34,972 bases of DNA from Thermoleophilia bacterium (GTDB lineage: Bacteria > Actinomycetota > Thermoleophilia > BMS3ABIN01), in assembly GCA_030650885.1 (NCBI GenBank), contig JAUSDE010000132.1, forward strand, positions 1 to 34,972, read 5' to 3'. Of this stretch, positions 33,670 to 34,972 are shown one piece after another. Every line of letters starts with the position of its first letter. Position 1 is the first letter of the stretch. Below the pieces are notes generated by a model that did not search any database, was not told where the DNA came from, and worked only from the letters and a program-made list of their open reading frames with translations. The position numbers and the translations under genes are program-made.

Positions 33670-33699
33670 AAAAAAATCCCGGGCAGCAACCATCCCGGG
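33670..33699 (-). terminator. Attenuator terminator of the FMN riboswitch
   Basis: On the minus strand CCCGGG, a 10-base loop, CCCGGG and then ATTTTTTT follow the FMN aptamer by about 20 bases. This suggests control by transcription termination when FMN is bound. Confidence 0.8.
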
Positions 33700-33719
33700 G
33701 GCACACACGCGCTTTCAAG

Positions 33720-33831
<112 letters not shown>

Positions 33832-33927
33832 AATGCTGATAAACAGCTATTCAGTTTTTACGGCCGGCATCGCAAGCCGCACAAAAAAATAATAACAGAA
33901 AGATGGGGGAAGATTCCAGAGCCTGGT

Positions 33928-34617
33928 TTATCTGGCCGCCCTGGCAGCCATGGCAGCCATAAGCCCGCGTGCCGCGTCGGCCTGGTCTTTGGCTCCGAAT
34001 ACCGCCGAGCCAGCCACAAACAGGTTGGCGCCTGTGTCCAGAACTGCGTCTATGGTGTCAGCAGCAACGCCGCCGTCTACCTCGAGCCCCACTTCCGGCG
34101 GCAACAGTTGCCGCGCACGCGCTATCTTTGGCAGCACTGATGAAATAAATTTTTGTCCGCTGAATCCTGGGTTAACGGTCATCATCAGGGCGAAATCGAT
34201 GTCGCCGGTGACCTCCTGAAGCACGTTCAGCGGTGTAGCCGGGTTCAGTGAAACGCCCGCCTTGCAGCCGGCAGCCCTGATCTGGGACAGGGTCATGTGC
34301 AGATGGGTGCAGGCCTCGGCATGGACGCAGATCCAGTCCGAACCCGCTTTGGCGAAATCTTCGATGTAGCGTTCCGGGGCGTCGATCATCAGATGTACGT
34401 CGAGGACGCCGCCGGCCTCATGCACCAGATCGCGGATGCCATCGATGACCACCGGCCCGATAGTGATGTTGGGAACGAACTGACCGTCCATGACGTCGAC
34501 ATGGATGACTCTGACACCGGCGTCCATAACCCGCTTTATGTCCTCACCCAGGCGCGAGAAATCAGCCGAGAGGATCGACGGGGCAAGCTGATAAGTTGTG
34601 ATCAGGTCTTCGCTCAC
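33928..34617 (-). CDS. rpe: Ribulose-phosphate 3-epimerase
   Basis: Rpe interconverts ribulose 5-phosphate and xylulose 5-phosphate in the pentose phosphate pathway. The 229 residues carry QLAPSILSADFSRLGEDI, VIHVDVMDGQFVPNITIG, DVHLMI, MTVNPGFSGQKFI and EVDGGV, the metal and phosphate sites. The start is GTG at 34617, with no SD; an extended -10 box ends seven bases before it. It lies upstream of the riboswitch, in the same direction as ribD. Its substrate ribulose 5-phosphate is also the RibB substrate. Confidence 0.97.
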   Translation of the reverse strand: MSEDLITTYQLAPSILSADFSRLGEDIKRVMDAGVRVIHVDVMDGQFVPNITIGPVVIDGIRDLVHEAGGVLDVHLMIDAPERYIEDFAKAGSDWICVHAEACTHLHMTLSQIRAAGCKAGVSLNPATPLNVLQEVTGDIDFALMMTVNPGFSGQKFISSVLPKIARARQLLPPEVGLEVDGGVAADTIDAVLDTGANLFVAGSAVFGAKDQADAARGLMAAMAARAAR

Positions 34618-34624
34618 GGGGGTG

Positions 34625-34630
34625 ATTCTA
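34625..34630 (-). promoter_or_regulatory. Extended -10 box of rpe, possibly leaderless
   Basis: TATGCTAGAAT on the minus strand contains an extended -10 (TGCTAGAAT) followed by CACCCCC and the GTG start. The transcript would begin at or next to the start codon. Confidence 0.45.
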
Positions 34631-34671
34631 GCATAACGCCGACACGAGAGCTCCCTGCTCCGGTTTTGCTG

Positions 34672-34938
34672 TCAGGGCAGTCTGGCCGTATCATTCTTGA
34701 CCTCAGTAAGCGTATCGTTGATTTTAAAAATCACGATCAGCATCTCGGCATATAACCTGACTCCGATAGGACCAAGGATGATTATGGCCAGACCCGGTCC
34801 CAGGCCGTTTTTTTGCGTCATGGTGACGATGCCGCCGATGATGACACCAGCGACGCCAACCCAGAACAAAACCTGGATAAGAATCGGCATCAGCATACGG
34901 TCAAAAGTCAGATATCCCTTCAGCTTTCCGTCGCTCAT
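34672..34938 (-). CDS. DUF4282-like small membrane protein
   Basis: The 88-residue protein has two membrane helices: LMPILIQVLFWVGVAGVIIGGIVTM and GPGLAIIILGPIGVRLYAEMLIVIF. A short C-terminal tail ends KINDTLTEVKNDTARLP. The order LTFDRML, two helices, RLYAEMLIVIFKINDTL matches the DUF4282 pattern as I recall it; function unknown. I choose ATG 34938 (MSDGKLKGYL) because GGAG lies six bases before it; the track start at 34950 has an SD too close. Confidence 0.78.
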   Translation of the reverse strand: MSDGKLKGYLTFDRMLMPILIQVLFWVGVAGVIIGGIVTMTQKNGLGPGLAIIILGPIGVRLYAEMLIVIFKINDTLTEVKNDTARLP

Positions 34939-34972
34939 TCTGATCTCCATTCCTTGATTTATATTTCCTTTA

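Overview
The window (about 35 kb, GC-rich) looks like a chromosomal segment from a deep-branching, probably anaerobic actinobacterium or close relative. Support: a DivIVA/SepIVA-like coiled-coil gene followed by DUF177 and rpmF (an order I recall from actinobacteria), zinc-type bL28 and bL32, a PPi-type phosphofructokinase, many GTG/TTG starts, and a probable selenoprotein. No rRNA, tRNA, IS element or CRISPR array was seen. The lineage is inference.

Layout. 1-7555 (minus) is one open reading frame running off the left edge. It encodes a giant secreted protein of three beta-helix modules and at least 21 Ig-like repeats, and the ORF track misses it because no stop lies in the window. After a 0.7 kb gap come trpF-trpB-trpA and an XRE regulator (8272-11238, minus) joined by ATGA overlaps, preceded by a CorA-type transporter and an L,D-transpeptidase. 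At 13.9-15.4 kb (plus) sit a PP-loop tRNA-thiolation-like ATPase and a 115-residue ORF with an in-frame TGA followed by a bSECIS-like hairpin, which is the strongest new signal here. From 15.5-21.1 kb (minus) two phosphofructokinases of different phosphoryl-donor type flank a site-2 protease and a DHH-CBS-CBS-tRNA nucleotidyltransferase fusion. At 21.6-21.9 kb a promoter, nested hairpins and a terminator define a probable unannotated small RNA.

21.9-27.0 kb (minus) is a housekeeping run: recG, rsmD, coaD, sepIVA-like, DUF177, rpmF. rpmB diverges from recG through interleaved promoters. 27.4-29.6 kb (plus) holds three paralogous small membrane proteins and a chagasin-like lipoprotein, separated or followed by three related long perfect hairpins. 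29.7-33.8 kb (minus) is a riboflavin operon, ribD-ribE-ribBA-ribH, behind an FMN riboswitch and intrinsic terminator. rpe and a DUF4282-like membrane protein close the window.

Functionally the segment combines tryptophan and riboflavin synthesis, glycolysis/pentose phosphate enzymes, tRNA maturation and thiolation, CoA synthesis, recombination and envelope proteins. All features were read by eye; no homology search or folding program was run.
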